DNA of 64,000 bases from JAWKNZ01 sp041391425. GTDB lineage: Bacteria; Bdellovibrionota_B; Oligoflexia; Oligoflexales; JAWKNZ01. Under the pieces are notes generated by a model that saw only the letters and a program-made list of their open reading frames with translations, ran no database searches and was not told the DNA's origin. The position numbers were made by a program, and so were the translations under genes. Numbering within the stretch: position 1 is the stretch's first letter; every line of letters starts with the position of its first letter. The stretch is from NCBI GenBank assembly GCA_041391425.1, contig JAWKNZ010000004.1:124001-188000 (forward strand), written 5' to 3'. Positions 9,519 through 19,298 of this stretch are shown in pieces.

Positions 9519-10949
9519 GTGCTAGGAAGTGCAGGCGAAAAAGTAAAATTTGCTTTAGCACTTGCTCTTATTATCTTTTTACTTATCCAAATGGTTTCGT
9601 TGCAGATCGATAGAGGTAAAGTCGAGAGTCTGCTCGGTAAGTCCATAATATCAATAGCTTACATGGATAAATTGCTAGGGGTGCATTGTCGCCATCCTCA
9701 AGATGATGATTTTAATAAAAATTTTTCTTTTTTCTCTTTGGAAAGACCTGATCCTTCAGGACTGGCCTTATTGGCGTGGTTGGTTTCTCCAGGAACGTCC
9801 CTATCCTATGCGCTATTTTGTGAAAACGGACATTATTCTAGCGATAAAAACATGGCATGGGGCTACTATGTTATGCTTCTAACGCTGTTACTTTTAGTTC
9901 TGTGCGCGAGGTTTTTAACAGGTTCTTGGGTTATATCTCTATTTGTTGGTTGCTTTGTCATTACTAGAGAAGAGCTGATAGCCAGATTTGCTATACTTGA
10001 TGCAGATCCGATTTTAATGATGGCATTCTCTTTATGGTTTGCTTCTACAGTACATTTTTTGAAAACGGGCGCTGTTGTAAGTTTTTTGGTGTCTGCATGC
10101 GCGATTTTATTAGGTGTTGCATTTGATTACGCATTTGGTGGGTTTGTTTTGGGGCTGCCTATCTTTGTTTTGGTTGGTTTCTTCTTTCGACAACAACAGG
10201 CAAAAGCCATTAGAATAAGGCTAAAAAGTAAAAAATCTTTGAAAGACCCTCATTCAAAGTTATTGCGCTCAGGTATTCAAGAAGAAAAGGCTGGAAAGCG
10301 CTTTTTTGCTACATTGAAATGGATGCTTGGTCGTGGTGTGCCCGCTACTCCGCAAGTGGATCTTAGGAGAAATATTGAAAGAGGAAGCCTATTTCGTGCT
10401 ATAAATGTTCCATTTGGATATTGGATATATCGTAAATCAAGGTGGAAAAAATTACTTTTTGCCAATGCGGTGGTCGTATTTATTGTAATTTTATTTGCAC
10501 TTGGGCTATTTCATTTCAGTGCTTGGCGTTTTTCCGACGGTAAAGTACCGAATTTTTTTTCGATGACATTTGATATTGTCGATTTGAAATGGATGTCATT
10601 TTGGTTTTTTGAACTTATTGAGCCTTTTGATATTTTTTACATCATAAGTTTGGCTGTCATATTGGTTTGTGCCATGCAATCACCTGCTGATGGCTTGCTT
10701 AGTTTTTTTGAATCTATTTGGCTCCTTATTATCTCCGCTGTCTTAACACTGAGTATTTCGTTTGTTTTTGATATGATCGATTATTATCTATTAAATCGAT
10801 ATAACAGTTTGCCTTTAGTAAGTTCAGTACAGTTATTGTCAAGGAATTTCTTTCTATGGATAGAGCCAGTCGTATTGATGTTGGGAATTTCAGGTGGCTA
10901 TAATCTTATTAAGGTTGCGGATTCAAGATTGGGGTATCGCAAGTTTTAG
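9519..10949 (+). CDS. Polytopic inner-membrane protein of unknown function
   Basis: A 476-residue protein with about nine to ten hydrophobic helices, starting with LALALIIFLLIQMVSLQ. An extended, very basic cytoplasmic loop lies at about residues 225-315 (for example RLKSKKSLKDPHSKLLRSG and YRKSRWKKL). A soluble loop after the first helix contains VHCRHPQDDDFN. The start is GTG with a GAGG Shine-Dalgarno ten bases upstream; an ATG four bases earlier is in another frame. The arrangement of a first helix, a loop with charged residues and many later helices recalls GT-C type glycosyltransferases, but the loop lacks a clear DxD/EED signature, so this stays a guess. Confidence 0.75.
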   Translation: MLGSAGEKVKFALALALIIFLLIQMVSLQIDRGKVESLLGKSIISIAYMDKLLGVHCRHPQDDDFNKNFSFFSLERPDPSGLALLAWLVSPGTSLSYALFCENGHYSSDKNMAWGYYVMLLTLLLLVLCARFLTGSWVISLFVGCFVITREELIARFAILDADPILMMAFSLWFASTVHFLKTGAVVSFLVSACAILLGVAFDYAFGGFVLGLPIFVLVGFFFRQQQAKAIRIRLKSKKSLKDPHSKLLRSGIQEEKAGKRFFATLKWMLGRGVPATPQVDLRRNIERGSLFRAINVPFGYWIYRKSRWKKLLFANAVVVFIVILFALGLFHFSAWRFSDGKVPNFFSMTFDIVDLKWMSFWFFELIEPFDIFYIISLAVILVCAMQSPADGLLSFFESIWLLIISAVLTLSISFVFDMIDYYLLNRYNSLPLVSSVQLLSRNFFLWIEPVVLMLGISGGYNLIKVADSRLGYRKF

Positions 10950-10989
10950 TTTATTTCTAGGCGTGAAATCATCTAAGCTTGATTATAAT

Positions 10990-11158
10990 AGATCCGGGAT
11001 CTGAAATTTTTTGAAAAACTTTAGTATTTTCAACGGATTCGAAGTTCGCTCAGGTGCTAGGCGCGAGGAGGTGGGAAATCGCAGTGTACATGTTGGTACA
11101 TGAGGATTTTCTGACGACGAAGCAACGCCGCAACCGACTAGAAATTCGGATCCGAGGT
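10990..11158 (+). repeat. Repeat family B, copy 1
   Basis: About 165-bp intergenic repeat beginning GATCCGGGATCTGAAATTTT and ending AGAAATTCGGATCCG, containing the inner palindromic run GTACATGTTGGTACATG. Other copies lie at 12314-12447 and 12448-12605 (opposite strand), 21318-21486 and 33430-33773. No ORF is shared by the copies. Confidence 0.85.
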
Positions 11159-11374
11159 AGATGCTTTTTTTTACTCGCTGATGAAGTTGACCCTTAGGAA
11201 GGAGTTTGATTTCTAGCTGCCCCGCATTCAGAGCCTAAGGTCTAAATGGTAAAATAAAGAAGCGAATTGATAACATGATTGAGGGCATAAATACAATAGT
11301 GGAAAGAAACCCGCCATCGATAAGTTAGAGTCGATATTATTGATTATCTTAGATTTTAGGATTATATACACCTA

Positions 11375-11432
11375 AGTCAAATACTTTAAAGCAATCTCTT
11401 CTTAGTCAAATACTTTAAAGCAATCTCTTCTT
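11375..11432. repeat. Tandem duplication of a 29-bp unit
   Basis: Two exact head-to-tail copies (11375-11403 and 11404-11432) of a unit beginning AGTCAAATACTTTAAAG. It lies immediately downstream of the stop of the minus-strand lipoprotein gene ending at 11437. It looks like a recent slippage or recombination duplication. Confidence 0.85.
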
Positions 11433-11436
11433 GGTC

Positions 11437-12258
11437 TTAAAGCTTCGCAGTTTGTCTTAATTTGTTGGAATTTTGATCGTCTAACGCTTTGACTTCTTTT
11501 ACATCAATACGAAAAGAAAGGTCTCCTGTTCTTACTATTTCTCCCTGTATATAATAAAATTTACCACCAATAACCCATGCGTTTTCACGTCCATAGAGAA
11601 GAACCGGTATAGGATCATTTTCTAAAAAATTCTTCCAAACTCTCTGCTTGGATTCAATCGACCTAAGATCGACAGTAAATCCGACATCTGCATCTTGAAG
11701 GCCTGGAATCTCCCAATATTGAACAACGAAAGGATTGTATGCTAGGAGTTGTGCTTTTTCTGTTAAACCTAAGCTTTTTTGTCCTATGTTTTTTACCTCG
11801 GAAATTACTGAGGGCTGCATTGCACAATCGGTCGCAAATATAAAACTTACTAGTTTAGGGCTGTAACGATGTCCTTTGATATCAATCTTTCCACCTCCAC
11901 CTGTGCACGGTATCCCCATAGCCATCCAAGGTGAATCTTTCTCAAAGCCTTTTTCGCCAGAAAATGTAACACAGTCTTTGATTATTCTGGTTACAACGAT
12001 CTTTTGTTCCGGTAAAAATAACGGGAATTCTCCTTTTTCTAAGGTGCTGGAAGATGTGCATTTATCTTCTGGCTTTTCCATGTCCCTTAACGATTCGGAG
12101 TTGTGATTTTCATCATTGTTATTGTCTGTAGTTACTTCTTTATTATGAGGAGTTGGTTGGTGTTCAGTTATTGGTTCTTCTTCAGGCTCGATCAAGGCAG
12201 TCACATATGTGCATGCTGCCAATGATAAAATACAATATATACCAAGCAAAAGTTTCAT
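11437..12258 (-). CDS. Hypothetical lipoprotein, 273 residues
   Basis: The N-terminus MKLLLGIYCILSLAAC is a lipoprotein signal peptide with lipobox LAAC, so the mature protein is lipid-anchored at the cell envelope. Residues about 25-70 are an acidic, asparagine-rich linker, as usual between the lipid anchor and a folded domain. The folded part contains four to five cysteines (for example GIPCTGGGGKIDIKGH, FATDCAMQP), suggesting disulphides. No known domain is recognised. It is isolated, with repeat-filled intergenic DNA on both sides. Confidence 0.78.
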   Translation of the reverse strand: MKLLLGIYCILSLAACTYVTALIEPEEEPITEHQPTPHNKEVTTDNNNDENHNSESLRDMEKPEDKCTSSSTLEKGEFPLFLPEQKIVVTRIIKDCVTFSGEKGFEKDSPWMAMGIPCTGGGGKIDIKGHRYSPKLVSFIFATDCAMQPSVISEVKNIGQKSLGLTEKAQLLAYNPFVVQYWEIPGLQDADVGFTVDLRSIESKQRVWKNFLENDPIPVLLYGRENAWVIGGKFYYIQGEIVRTGDLSFRIDVKEVKALDDQNSNKLRQTAKL

Positions 12259-12313
12259 AATCAGTATCCTTTTAAAAATTGCGCATAATAGATGCTCTGA
12301 GCAACTACCTTCT

Positions 12314-12605
12314 ATCCCGGATCCGAATTTCTAGCCGGTTGCGTCGTTGCTTCGTCGTCAGGAAATCCTCATGTACCAACATGTACACTGCGGTTTCCCA
12401 CCTCCTCGCGCCTAGCACCCGAGCGAACTTCGAATCCGTTGAAAATTCCGAATTTCTAGCCGGTTGCGGCGTTGCTTCGTCGTCAGGAAATCCTCATGTA
12501 CCAACATGTACACTGCGGTTTCCCACCTCCTCGCGCCTAGCACCCGGCCGGACTTCGAATCCGTTGAAAATACTACCGTATTTCAAAAAATTTCAGCTCT
12601 CGGTT
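12314..12605 (-). repeat. Repeat family B, copies 2 and 3 in tandem
   Basis: Two minus-strand copies stand head to tail: 12314-12447 and 12448-12605. Both contain the shared core (CTAGCCGGTTGCG, AACATGTACACTGCGGTTTC). The copy at 12314-12447 lacks the terminal segment that the other copy retains (TTTCAAAAAATTTCAG), so the junction is a truncated fusion. The apparent 153-residue ORF across it is an artefact of the repeat. Confidence 0.85.
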
Positions 12606-12679
12606 CTATATTGGGCATCACAACGTAAAGAAAAAAGTAACGGAATTACGTATTATGATAATGGTACTTTTTTTCTTAT

Positions 12680-12761
12680 GCAACGTCGAGATCTTGTAAG
12701 CCAGATAATCTCTTACCAATGCAACGTCGAGATCTTGTAAGCCAGATAATCTCTTACCAAT
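12680..12761. repeat. Tandem duplication of a 41-bp unit
   Basis: Exact head-to-tail copies at 12680-12720 and 12721-12761, starting GCAACGTCGAGATCTTG. Just beyond it, 12776-12793 reads CGGGATCTGAAATTTTTT, which is the end of another B repeat, so a sixth, truncated B copy sits here. Confidence 0.85.
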
Positions 12762-12824
12762 ATAATATAATTAACTCGGGATCTGAAATTTTTTTTCCGT
12801 TGGTTGCACAGCTTTGATTGATTG

Positions 12825-13934
12825 CTATTTAACATCTTGCGACAAAGCTTTTTTATAGACTTGCAGATTGTTGAAAACCATGGCATCTAAAGAAAATTTT
12901 TCTTGAACGTGTTGATAAGCATTAGAGCGAAATAATTGTCTCTTTTCTTCAGATTGTAATAATTGAGCTATATTTGACGCAAGCTGGGTTGCATTCCCTA
13001 CTTCTGACAATAGTCCAGTTTTTCTATGTATGACTACTTCCGGAATACCACCAACATTTGAGGCTACGAGAGTACAACCAGCATAAGTCGCTTCGAGCAA
13101 GATTGTCCCTAAGCCTTCATCATTGGATGATAGCGCTAATATGTCTAGAGCGCTTAGAAAACGAGGTACATCTTTTATCCATCCTAAAAAACTAAGGTGT
13201 TTTTCTAGTCCAAGTGCAATCCTCATTTCTTCTAATTTAGTTCTCAAAGGACCGTCACCAGCGATCACACAATGGAAGCTATGCTTTGCTTCTTTGAGTT
13301 CTTTTAGTGCCCTTAATAGAACATCATAGCCTTTTTGCGGTGTCATAGCTGAGGCATTGCCAATTAATAGTACATTGGGATCTATAGATAAGGTTTGGCA
13401 AAGAGCTTTTTTTTCGTTTTGTCGATTTAGATTTGCATATGGTTTGGGGTCTACTGCACTTAAAACTGTGACAATCCGCTCAGAAGCAATTCCGTAGCTT
13501 ATAAGAATATCTTTTATACATTGAGAGATAGCAACATAGCGGTCGACTTTTGATGAGGTATATTTTTTGCGGTTTATCCAGTTGTTCTTAGGCACAAAAT
13601 CGACACGACGGTGTACAATCAATTTCAAATCAGGAAGCATAGCCTTAATCATAAGGCCTAAGGTGTGGGCATTTGCTGTGTGAGCATCAATCACTTGGAT
13701 GTGTTGTTTGCGACAATACTTGCTTATTTTTAAGGCTGCGCCGAGGGCAAACCCTCCCCGCATATAAACTGGAAAAACTAAGCAATCATTTTGCAGTCTT
13801 TTTGCGGCTTCACTATCAGGGGGCAGAGCTGCATGGCTCGTTACATTATGCTTACGCAGCCCCTCCATTAGCAATCTCATTTGATTTTCGCCGCCGCGCC
13901 AGGTTTTTTCGGTATCGATATGTAATATATTCAT
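12825..13934 (-). CDS. Glycosyltransferase family 4 protein
   Basis: A GT-B fold glycosyltransferase that moves a sugar from a nucleotide donor, probably to a cell-surface glycan or lipid. The N-terminal acceptor domain has MNILHIDTEKTWRGGENQ. The C-terminal donor domain begins near LLIGNASAMTPQKGYDVLLRAL and holds CVIAGDGPLRTKLE. It also holds the GT4 E-x7-E type region SSNDEGLGTILLEATYAG. Residue count (369) is normal for the family. Neighbours do not identify the substrate; no other glycan gene is adjacent. Confidence 0.9.
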   Translation of the reverse strand: MNILHIDTEKTWRGGENQMRLLMEGLRKHNVTSHAALPPDSEAAKRLQNDCLVFPVYMRGGFALGAALKISKYCRKQHIQVIDAHTANAHTLGLMIKAMLPDLKLIVHRRVDFVPKNNWINRKKYTSSKVDRYVAISQCIKDILISYGIASERIVTVLSAVDPKPYANLNRQNEKKALCQTLSIDPNVLLIGNASAMTPQKGYDVLLRALKELKEAKHSFHCVIAGDGPLRTKLEEMRIALGLEKHLSFLGWIKDVPRFLSALDILALSSNDEGLGTILLEATYAGCTLVASNVGGIPEVVIHRKTGLLSEVGNATQLASNIAQLLQSEEKRQLFRSNAYQHVQEKFSLDAMVFNNLQVYKKALSQDVK

Positions 13935-14049
13935 TTATCAACTATATGGTGAATAATAGTAAGCAGACATATTGTAGGCTTTACCCTTTGTAATCAAATA
14001 AGATTAAGCTTGTCCCTGATGCAAAAATTGTTTCAAATATATCCCAACA

Positions 14050-15190
14050 TTATTGCACTTTGTAACCATATAGGTTGCGTAAGCCAGTGGCAAAGTAAAG
14101 GTTTTTACCAAGATAAAAGCCTTTATTGGTAATGACGCCATTTAATTCGTCAAACCATGATATTTTTCCACTTGCAGTTTCTATCGCTGTGATTTTTCCC
14201 TTGCTGCCAGCTATATACATCATATGTTCGCCAATTGTTATTCCTGCAGCGCTAGCACCGGTGTTTTGACGCCAAAGTATATTACCATCAGAGATTTGTA
14301 TTGCTAAAATATCGCCATTTACTCCACCAATGTAGTATCTTCCATCACGATAGGAGGATGTTGCTATTGATGGGAATTTTTGGCTCCAAGCTAGCTGTTT
14401 TTTGTTTAGCTGAAAGCGATATAGCTCCTACCAAGCCGTCATATCGAGAAAAAATTAACCTGTTATTGACAACAAGCATTTCACCAACGATGTCTTTAAA
14501 CCGACTATCTGTATATTCTGGATCGTAACGCCATTCGATTTTACCGGTAGCCATAGAGACTGAAACAATCTCACCACTTGAAGTGCCAAAATATACATTT
14601 TCGTTATAAACCACTGGTGCTGAAAGGCTTCTAACGGTCAAACCGAGTGGGCGTCCGCCATCAACAAGCCACTGAGTTTCTCCTGATTGGAAGTCGACGG
14701 AATATAGATACTGAGAAGCAGTTATAACCAGTAGTTTTGAGCCTACAAGGGTGTAGTCTCTAGATGGGAACGTATCCAAGTTAGCTTTCCATACTACTTT
14801 GCCGGTGAGTACTTCGACTTTGAGTAAGGTGCCATCTCTGAACCCTAGAATGACCCAACTTCCATATATAGTTGGAGGAGCAGTTAATTCCCCCGATGAA
14901 TGTAACCACCATTTGGCCTTGCCGTTTGTTACAGAAAAGGCTCCAACCCATTCATGATCCACCGCTCCAATTAATAAGCCTGAAGCAGATGTCCAGCCTG
15001 CATAAGAGGCAACTCCAAGTGGTTTGATGCGATCTGTTTTTCTTGAAAACTTGAAATGACCGACCCTAAAAGGTCTAGAAAGTCTATTATCTTTCTGGCT
15101 TGTAACTCCTTGTAAGAAATAGTTTCCACTATGAGCAAAGCCTACTGACATCATAAAGGCTAAATATGAATATATAAAAATTCTATACAT
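14050..15190 (-). pseudogene. bamB: BamB-like outer-membrane assembly beta-propeller protein, one frameshift
   Basis: BamB is a beta-propeller lipoprotein subunit of the BAM complex. The N-terminus is a signal-like hydrophobic segment (MYRIFIYSYLAFMMSVGFA) but has no cysteine lipobox. PQQ-type blade repeats follow: VTNGKAKWWLHSSGE, VLTGKVVWKANLD, FQSGETQWLVDG, MATGKIEWRYDPE. The frame ends early at 14345. The next frame continues in register (KQLAWSQKFPSIATSSY, then ISDGNILWRQNTG and TASGKISWFDEL) to a stop at 14050. The break lies at an A6 tract (T6 on the plus strand, 14398-14403); five A's would restore one ORF of about 380 codons, the usual BamB length. Lies 13 bp after the yfgM-like gene, as in proteobacterial yfgM-bamB pairs. 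It may be a sequencing error, a slippery site or true damage. Confidence 0.82.
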
Positions 15191-15203
15191 GCTGCTCCAA
15201 TTT

Positions 15204-16061
15204 TTAGTTCCAAAGTGCCATAATAGTTTTTGCTGTTGAAGCTTCTACTGATGAACCGTATTTATCAACAAGACCTTGTAGTGTCGCGAATGCTTCTTTC
15301 TTTTGGCTTTTAAGGATTTGTATGCGTCCTTTTGTTAAAAGTAATTTAGGCTTGTAATCTTCGTCGACTGTCTTTTCTAAGGTTTCAACTTCTTTTAGTG
15401 CTGCATCAAATTCTCCAAGCTCTTCCAATATGGAGACGTGCAATACACGTAGTTGTATTTGGTAGAACTTACTGCCAGTCGCATGTTTGAGAATGGCTGT
15501 AATTTTGTCATTAGCGTCGCTATAATCTTTCTTTTCTAGCATAATTTGTACTGCTTTAATACCTGCTATCCAACCCTCTGGCTGTGAGGGATGTTTATCG
15601 AAAAACTTAATATAGAGCTCTTTAGATTTAGAGTGATCGCTTTCGATTTTTTCTAGTTTTTCTTGAAGAAGCTTCCTCTCATCTGCAATTTTTTTAACAT
15701 CTACTATTTCTTCTTTTTGTTGGGAAGCATCATTTGACTCTGATTTATCTATTTCTGGCTTTGTTTCCTTTTTTAATAATTCTTGAATTTTCTTTTGTAA
15801 GTCTGAGCGTTTATCTCGTGCTATTTTGTCTTCTGCGTTGTATTCGAGGTCTATCTTTGTGAGCTCAGTCCGACGCGCATCTTTTTGATTGGTCCTAAAG
15901 GCTTGGACGGCGATAATAGTTGTAAAAACGACTACTATAGACCCAAGTGCTATATTGATGGTTTTCGGATTTTTTTGCATCCACCCCATTACTTTAAGCG
16001 CACGCGTTTGAAACTGGTCTGGTTGTTTTAATTCTTTTTGTATTCTTTTATGTTCGCTCAT
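15204..16061 (-). CDS. yfgM: YfgM-like TPR membrane protein (BamB partner)
   Basis: A 285-residue protein. Residues 1-30 are cytoplasmic and basic, and a single membrane helix follows at about 32-54 (TINIALGSIVVVFTTIIAVQAF). A long charged coiled-coil stretch (about 65-150) precedes a C-terminal tetratricopeptide-like domain (YSDANDKITAILKHA, YKPKLLLTKGRIQILKSQKKEA). This matches YfgM, which interacts with the Sec translocon and periplasmic chaperones, and the synteny with bamB supports the name. The coiled coil is an addition relative to the E. coli protein. A GAGGGGG ribosome binding site lies ten bases before the start. Confidence 0.72.
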   Translation of the reverse strand: MSEHKRIQKELKQPDQFQTRALKVMGWMQKNPKTINIALGSIVVVFTTIIAVQAFRTNQKDARRTELTKIDLEYNAEDKIARDKRSDLQKKIQELLKKETKPEIDKSESNDASQQKEEIVDVKKIADERKLLQEKLEKIESDHSKSKELYIKFFDKHPSQPEGWIAGIKAVQIMLEKKDYSDANDKITAILKHATGSKFYQIQLRVLHVSILEELGEFDAALKEVETLEKTVDEDYKPKLLLTKGRIQILKSQKKEAFATLQGLVDKYGSSVEASTAKTIMALWN

Positions 16062-16270
16062 TCAGTAGGCACCCCCTCAATTGAAGTTTAGTCAGCTCGG
16101 TTTCAAATTTACTTTCATCCCGTGTTCGTGGACAGCATTTTCTTTCATCATGTGAAACTGCTTGATCCAGGATTGCATGTGCATGGGCTCTAAGCTGTGA
16201 TATTATAAAAAAAAATACATGATTGACCAGTACTATCAAGAGAGAATTTTTTGCTGAAGGAATAACTTAT

Positions 16271-19264
16271 ATGGGAACCTCCGGCTTAGGCCAATTCTTA
16301 ATTAAAGAAGGGATTTTATCTAAGGACGACTGTGCAACTATTGTGCGGGAAACTGGGCATGCAAGTGCTTCTTTTGTTAAGGGAATTATTGCTCTGGGGT
16401 TGTTTAGTGAAGATCAGCTAGCACAATATATTGCGGCAAGAACGCATTTTCCAGTAATTCCACGTGAGCGATTGATTGGAGGCACTGCTCAAACTGTGGG
16501 CATATTAGATTTGCCACTTTTAAAAAAGTTGGAGGTCTTACCATATGAGCAGTCTGGGGATAGCTTAGTTGTGGCTATGGCTGATCCCTTGGATTATGAG
16601 ACGATAGAACAATTAGAGTTTTTTCTTGATTTTAAAATTAAACCAGCGATAACAACGTTGACAGCAATACACGGCATATTGAAAACATTGGCAAAAGATT
16701 TTTCGCCAGAGTCTACCCCATTACAGAACTTGCTTTCAAAGCAAATAAAACGCTCAGTATCCGGAGCTAGTGCGGTTGCTGAGTCTCACTCAGGTGGCGG
16801 AGGCGCATCTCACAGATCGGTAGTAGAAGATGACTTATTGGATGATCTACCGGCGACAGATGAGTCGTATGAGGAAAGTGGTATTGAGAGTGGCGTCGAG
16901 GATGAATTTGCTATCGAGGGCTCAAATTCAGAAGCTGATCTCGATTCAATGGCTACTGTGTCAGATGATGTAGAAGTTTTTGGTGATACGTCATTGCCTG
17001 GTCAGCAGGTGAAAATGGAGGTAGGAGAAAGTGCTGCCGATGATGAGTTATCTATGGATGAAGAAGCTTCTAGTAGTCAACTTGAAACTTCTGAAGATCA
17101 AGGTGGTGGGGCTGATGATAGCTCTGTCTATTTCGATGATAATTTTAACTTTGATGATGAGGAAGAAAATGCAGTTGCAGATAAACCCGCGGCTTCAAAT
17201 GATACTTTATATGATGATAATTATATATCGAAGGAAGACGTTGCTGATAAGCTGGCTGTAGAAAAAGCGGCCCCCACGCAAGACTCATCCGATACGCAGC
17301 AATCAGGGCCGGTTGGTGATATGGGATCTGGAGAGCTACTCTTTTTTGATGATGATACGTCTAACGAAGCTCCAACAACTCTAAATGCAACATCACAACC
17401 TTCAGCTATAGATAATAAGGAAAGCCTGCCTGTGGATGCTGTACAAGATGTTGCTACAAAAAATGAGGAAAATTTTGAATTAAATGCTGGTGACAGTGCT
17501 ATCTTTGAGGATGAGCTTCAAGAGCCTAATCAGGAAGTGAGCACGTCTCAAAAAACTGAAAAAGCCGATGTAAACTTAAACGCGGGTGAAATTGCCCTGT
17601 TTGATGACAATGAAAGTGATGAAGTTCCAGCCGCTCAAGCTCAACCAGTCAAGAGTGATCTTTCTTCAGGGGATATCGCATTTTTTGAAGATGAACCTTC
17701 TATTGAAGTTATAGATAAAGAAAATTCAGATATTACAGCTAATGCGAACAAACCACAGTTAAACGTAACGGACGTAGCTCCAGAACAAAGTGAAAGTGAC
17801 TTGGGAGCGGGAGATGTTACTTTATTTGGCGACATACCTGTGGGTGAAAATAACTTATCAAATGAGGAAATCGAAACTTCTAAACAAGAACTAGTGAATC
17901 TCACTGCAGGGGATGCTACATTATTTGATGATTCAGAGGCAGAGGCTGCATTTGATGGGATAAAAGAATCGGAGGCAAAGGTAGAAGTAAAAAATCAAGA
18001 AAGCTTAGCGGCAGGAGGAGTGGCATTATTTGGCGATTCAAATGAAGTCACTATTTCTTTAAAAGAAGCTTCTCAAAATGCGTTGTCGCAGTCAGAAACA
18101 GGTATGTTAGCAGGGGATGCAGCTCTGTTTGACGGCCTCGATGTTGACGATTCTATTATAGAGTCAGAAGGTAAGCCAAGCAGTGAAAAAAAATTAGAAA
18201 AAAACGCCAGTGAAGAAGGCTTGGGCGCAGGTGATATTGCTTTATTTGATAGTCTGAATGATGCCGACCCTTCTATGGAAAAAGCTGCGGAAAAAGAGGA
18301 GGTTGTTTCTAAAAACAATGTGGCGAAATCATCTGGTATGATGGCAGGAGATTCAACCTTATTTGATGACCTAGATATGGATGAAACCTCTACAGATACC
18401 TTGGAACCAATCTCAACGGTGGATCTACAAGAAAGTGATTTATCCGAGTCTAACACGGGACTTGCTGCCGGCGATATTTCTTTATTTGAAGGTATCGAAG
18501 CAACGGAAGAGTCACAAATTGAAGAGTTAGAACGAGATATAACTGAAGGCAATTTAACAGAAGCAACAGGTTTATTGGCAGGGGATGCAACTTTATTTGA
18601 CGATATCGATGATGGTAGTATTCAGCAACAGATAGTTGAAGATGAAGTAGATAATGACGACGATACTTCCAATCAAGACTTTACTCAAAAAGTAGATAAG
18701 TCAAAAGAGGGAACAGATTCTGAGCCTGCGAGTATGCATGCTGGTGATGCTGCTCTTTTTGAATCAGAGGCTGATGCCGAGAGCAAGGCAGATATTTCCA
18801 CTAGTAAGGTGTCATTTCATGTTGCAACATTAAATCAAACCATAACCAAAATGAGCTTAATTTCCGATTACGAGAAGAAAGAAAAACTTGTCGTCGAAGC
18901 CTTAGCTAAAATTGGTCTAGTGCAAGGATATATATTCAGGAGCGAAGGTGGCAATATCTTCCCGCAATTGGCATGGAAATCTCAAGAAGGAAAGTTTTCA
19001 GTAGAGAGTTTTCAAGCTGAACTATCGAATGAAGTTCGAGATGAGTTATGTAATCTGAATGAAAATGAATGGGTCGAGCTAAATACAACGCCTAAAGTTT
19101 TTATGCAGACACTTTCTGAAGGCTATAAAGTATTTGGTGGGAATTTTAGTTTTTCCAATACAATGAGGCTCTATGTCATTTCAACGTGGCCAAACGAATT
19201 TTCTAGTGTGGATATTCTTAAAAAATTAGTGAGTGGCATTTTGAGGGCATTATCGAAGGGATAG
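16271..19264 (+). CDS. MshEN-domain protein with thirteen AGDxxLFD linear motifs
   Basis: Start chosen at ATG 16271 (GAAGGA nine bases upstream); the frame is open back to a TTG at 16223. Residues 1-140 resemble the GspE N-terminal / MshEN domain (LGQFLIKEGILSKDDC, LPYEQSGDSLVVAMADP, then a helix pair), without the Walker ATPase that normally follows. The next 700 residues are highly acidic and probably disordered. They carry thirteen copies of a motif near AGDxxLFDD (examples AGDATLFDDS, AGDIALFDSL, AGDAALFDGL) spaced roughly 30-50 residues apart between bases 17326 and 18766. The last 150 residues (SKVSFHVATLNQ onward) look like a folded alpha/beta domain of GAF-like size. Function unknown; the layout suggests a multivalent scaffold, possibly ligand-controlled. 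Confidence 0.72.
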   Translation: MGTSGLGQFLIKEGILSKDDCATIVRETGHASASFVKGIIALGLFSEDQLAQYIAARTHFPVIPRERLIGGTAQTVGILDLPLLKKLEVLPYEQSGDSLVVAMADPLDYETIEQLEFFLDFKIKPAITTLTAIHGILKTLAKDFSPESTPLQNLLSKQIKRSVSGASAVAESHSGGGGASHRSVVEDDLLDDLPATDESYEESGIESGVEDEFAIEGSNSEADLDSMATVSDDVEVFGDTSLPGQQVKMEVGESAADDELSMDEEASSSQLETSEDQGGGADDSSVYFDDNFNFDDEEENAVADKPAASNDTLYDDNYISKEDVADKLAVEKAAPTQDSSDTQQSGPVGDMGSGELLFFDDDTSNEAPTTLNATSQPSAIDNKESLPVDAVQDVATKNEENFELNAGDSAIFEDELQEPNQEVSTSQKTEKADVNLNAGEIALFDDNESDEVPAAQAQPVKSDLSSGDIAFFEDEPSIEVIDKENSDITANANKPQLNVTDVAPEQSESDLGAGDVTLFGDIPVGENNLSNEEIETSKQELVNLTAGDATLFDDSEAEAAFDGIKESEAKVEVKNQESLAAGGVALFGDSNEVTISLKEASQNALSQSETGMLAGDAALFDGLDVDDSIIESEGKPSSEKKLEKNASEEGLGAGDIALFDSLNDADPSMEKAAEKEEVVSKNNVAKSSGMMAGDSTLFDDLDMDETSTDTLEPISTVDLQESDLSESNTGLAAGDISLFEGIEATEESQIEELERDITEGNLTEATGLLAGDATLFDDIDDGSIQQQIVEDEVDNDDDTSNQDFTQKVDKSKEGTDSEPASMHAGDAALFESEADAESKADISTSKVSFHVATLNQTITKMSLISDYEKKEKLVVEALAKIGLVQGYIFRSEGGNIFPQLAWKSQEGKFSVESFQAELSNEVRDELCNLNENEWVELNTTPKVFMQTLSEGYKVFGGNFSFSNTMRLYVISTWPNEFSSVDILKKLVSGILRALSKG

Positions 19265-19298
19265 AAAGATCTTGGAAGATGATATCATAGATGGTCAA

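Noticed and set aside
12279..12740. A 153-codon plus-strand ORF
   Set aside because: It lies inside two tandem B repeats, and the same translated peptides (for example SSGNPHVPTCTLRFP) recur in other copies, so it reflects repeated DNA and not a gene.
16048..16239. A 63-codon minus-strand ORF before the yfgM-like gene
   Set aside because: It overlaps the yfgM start and lacks a good ribosome site; composition is not convincing.
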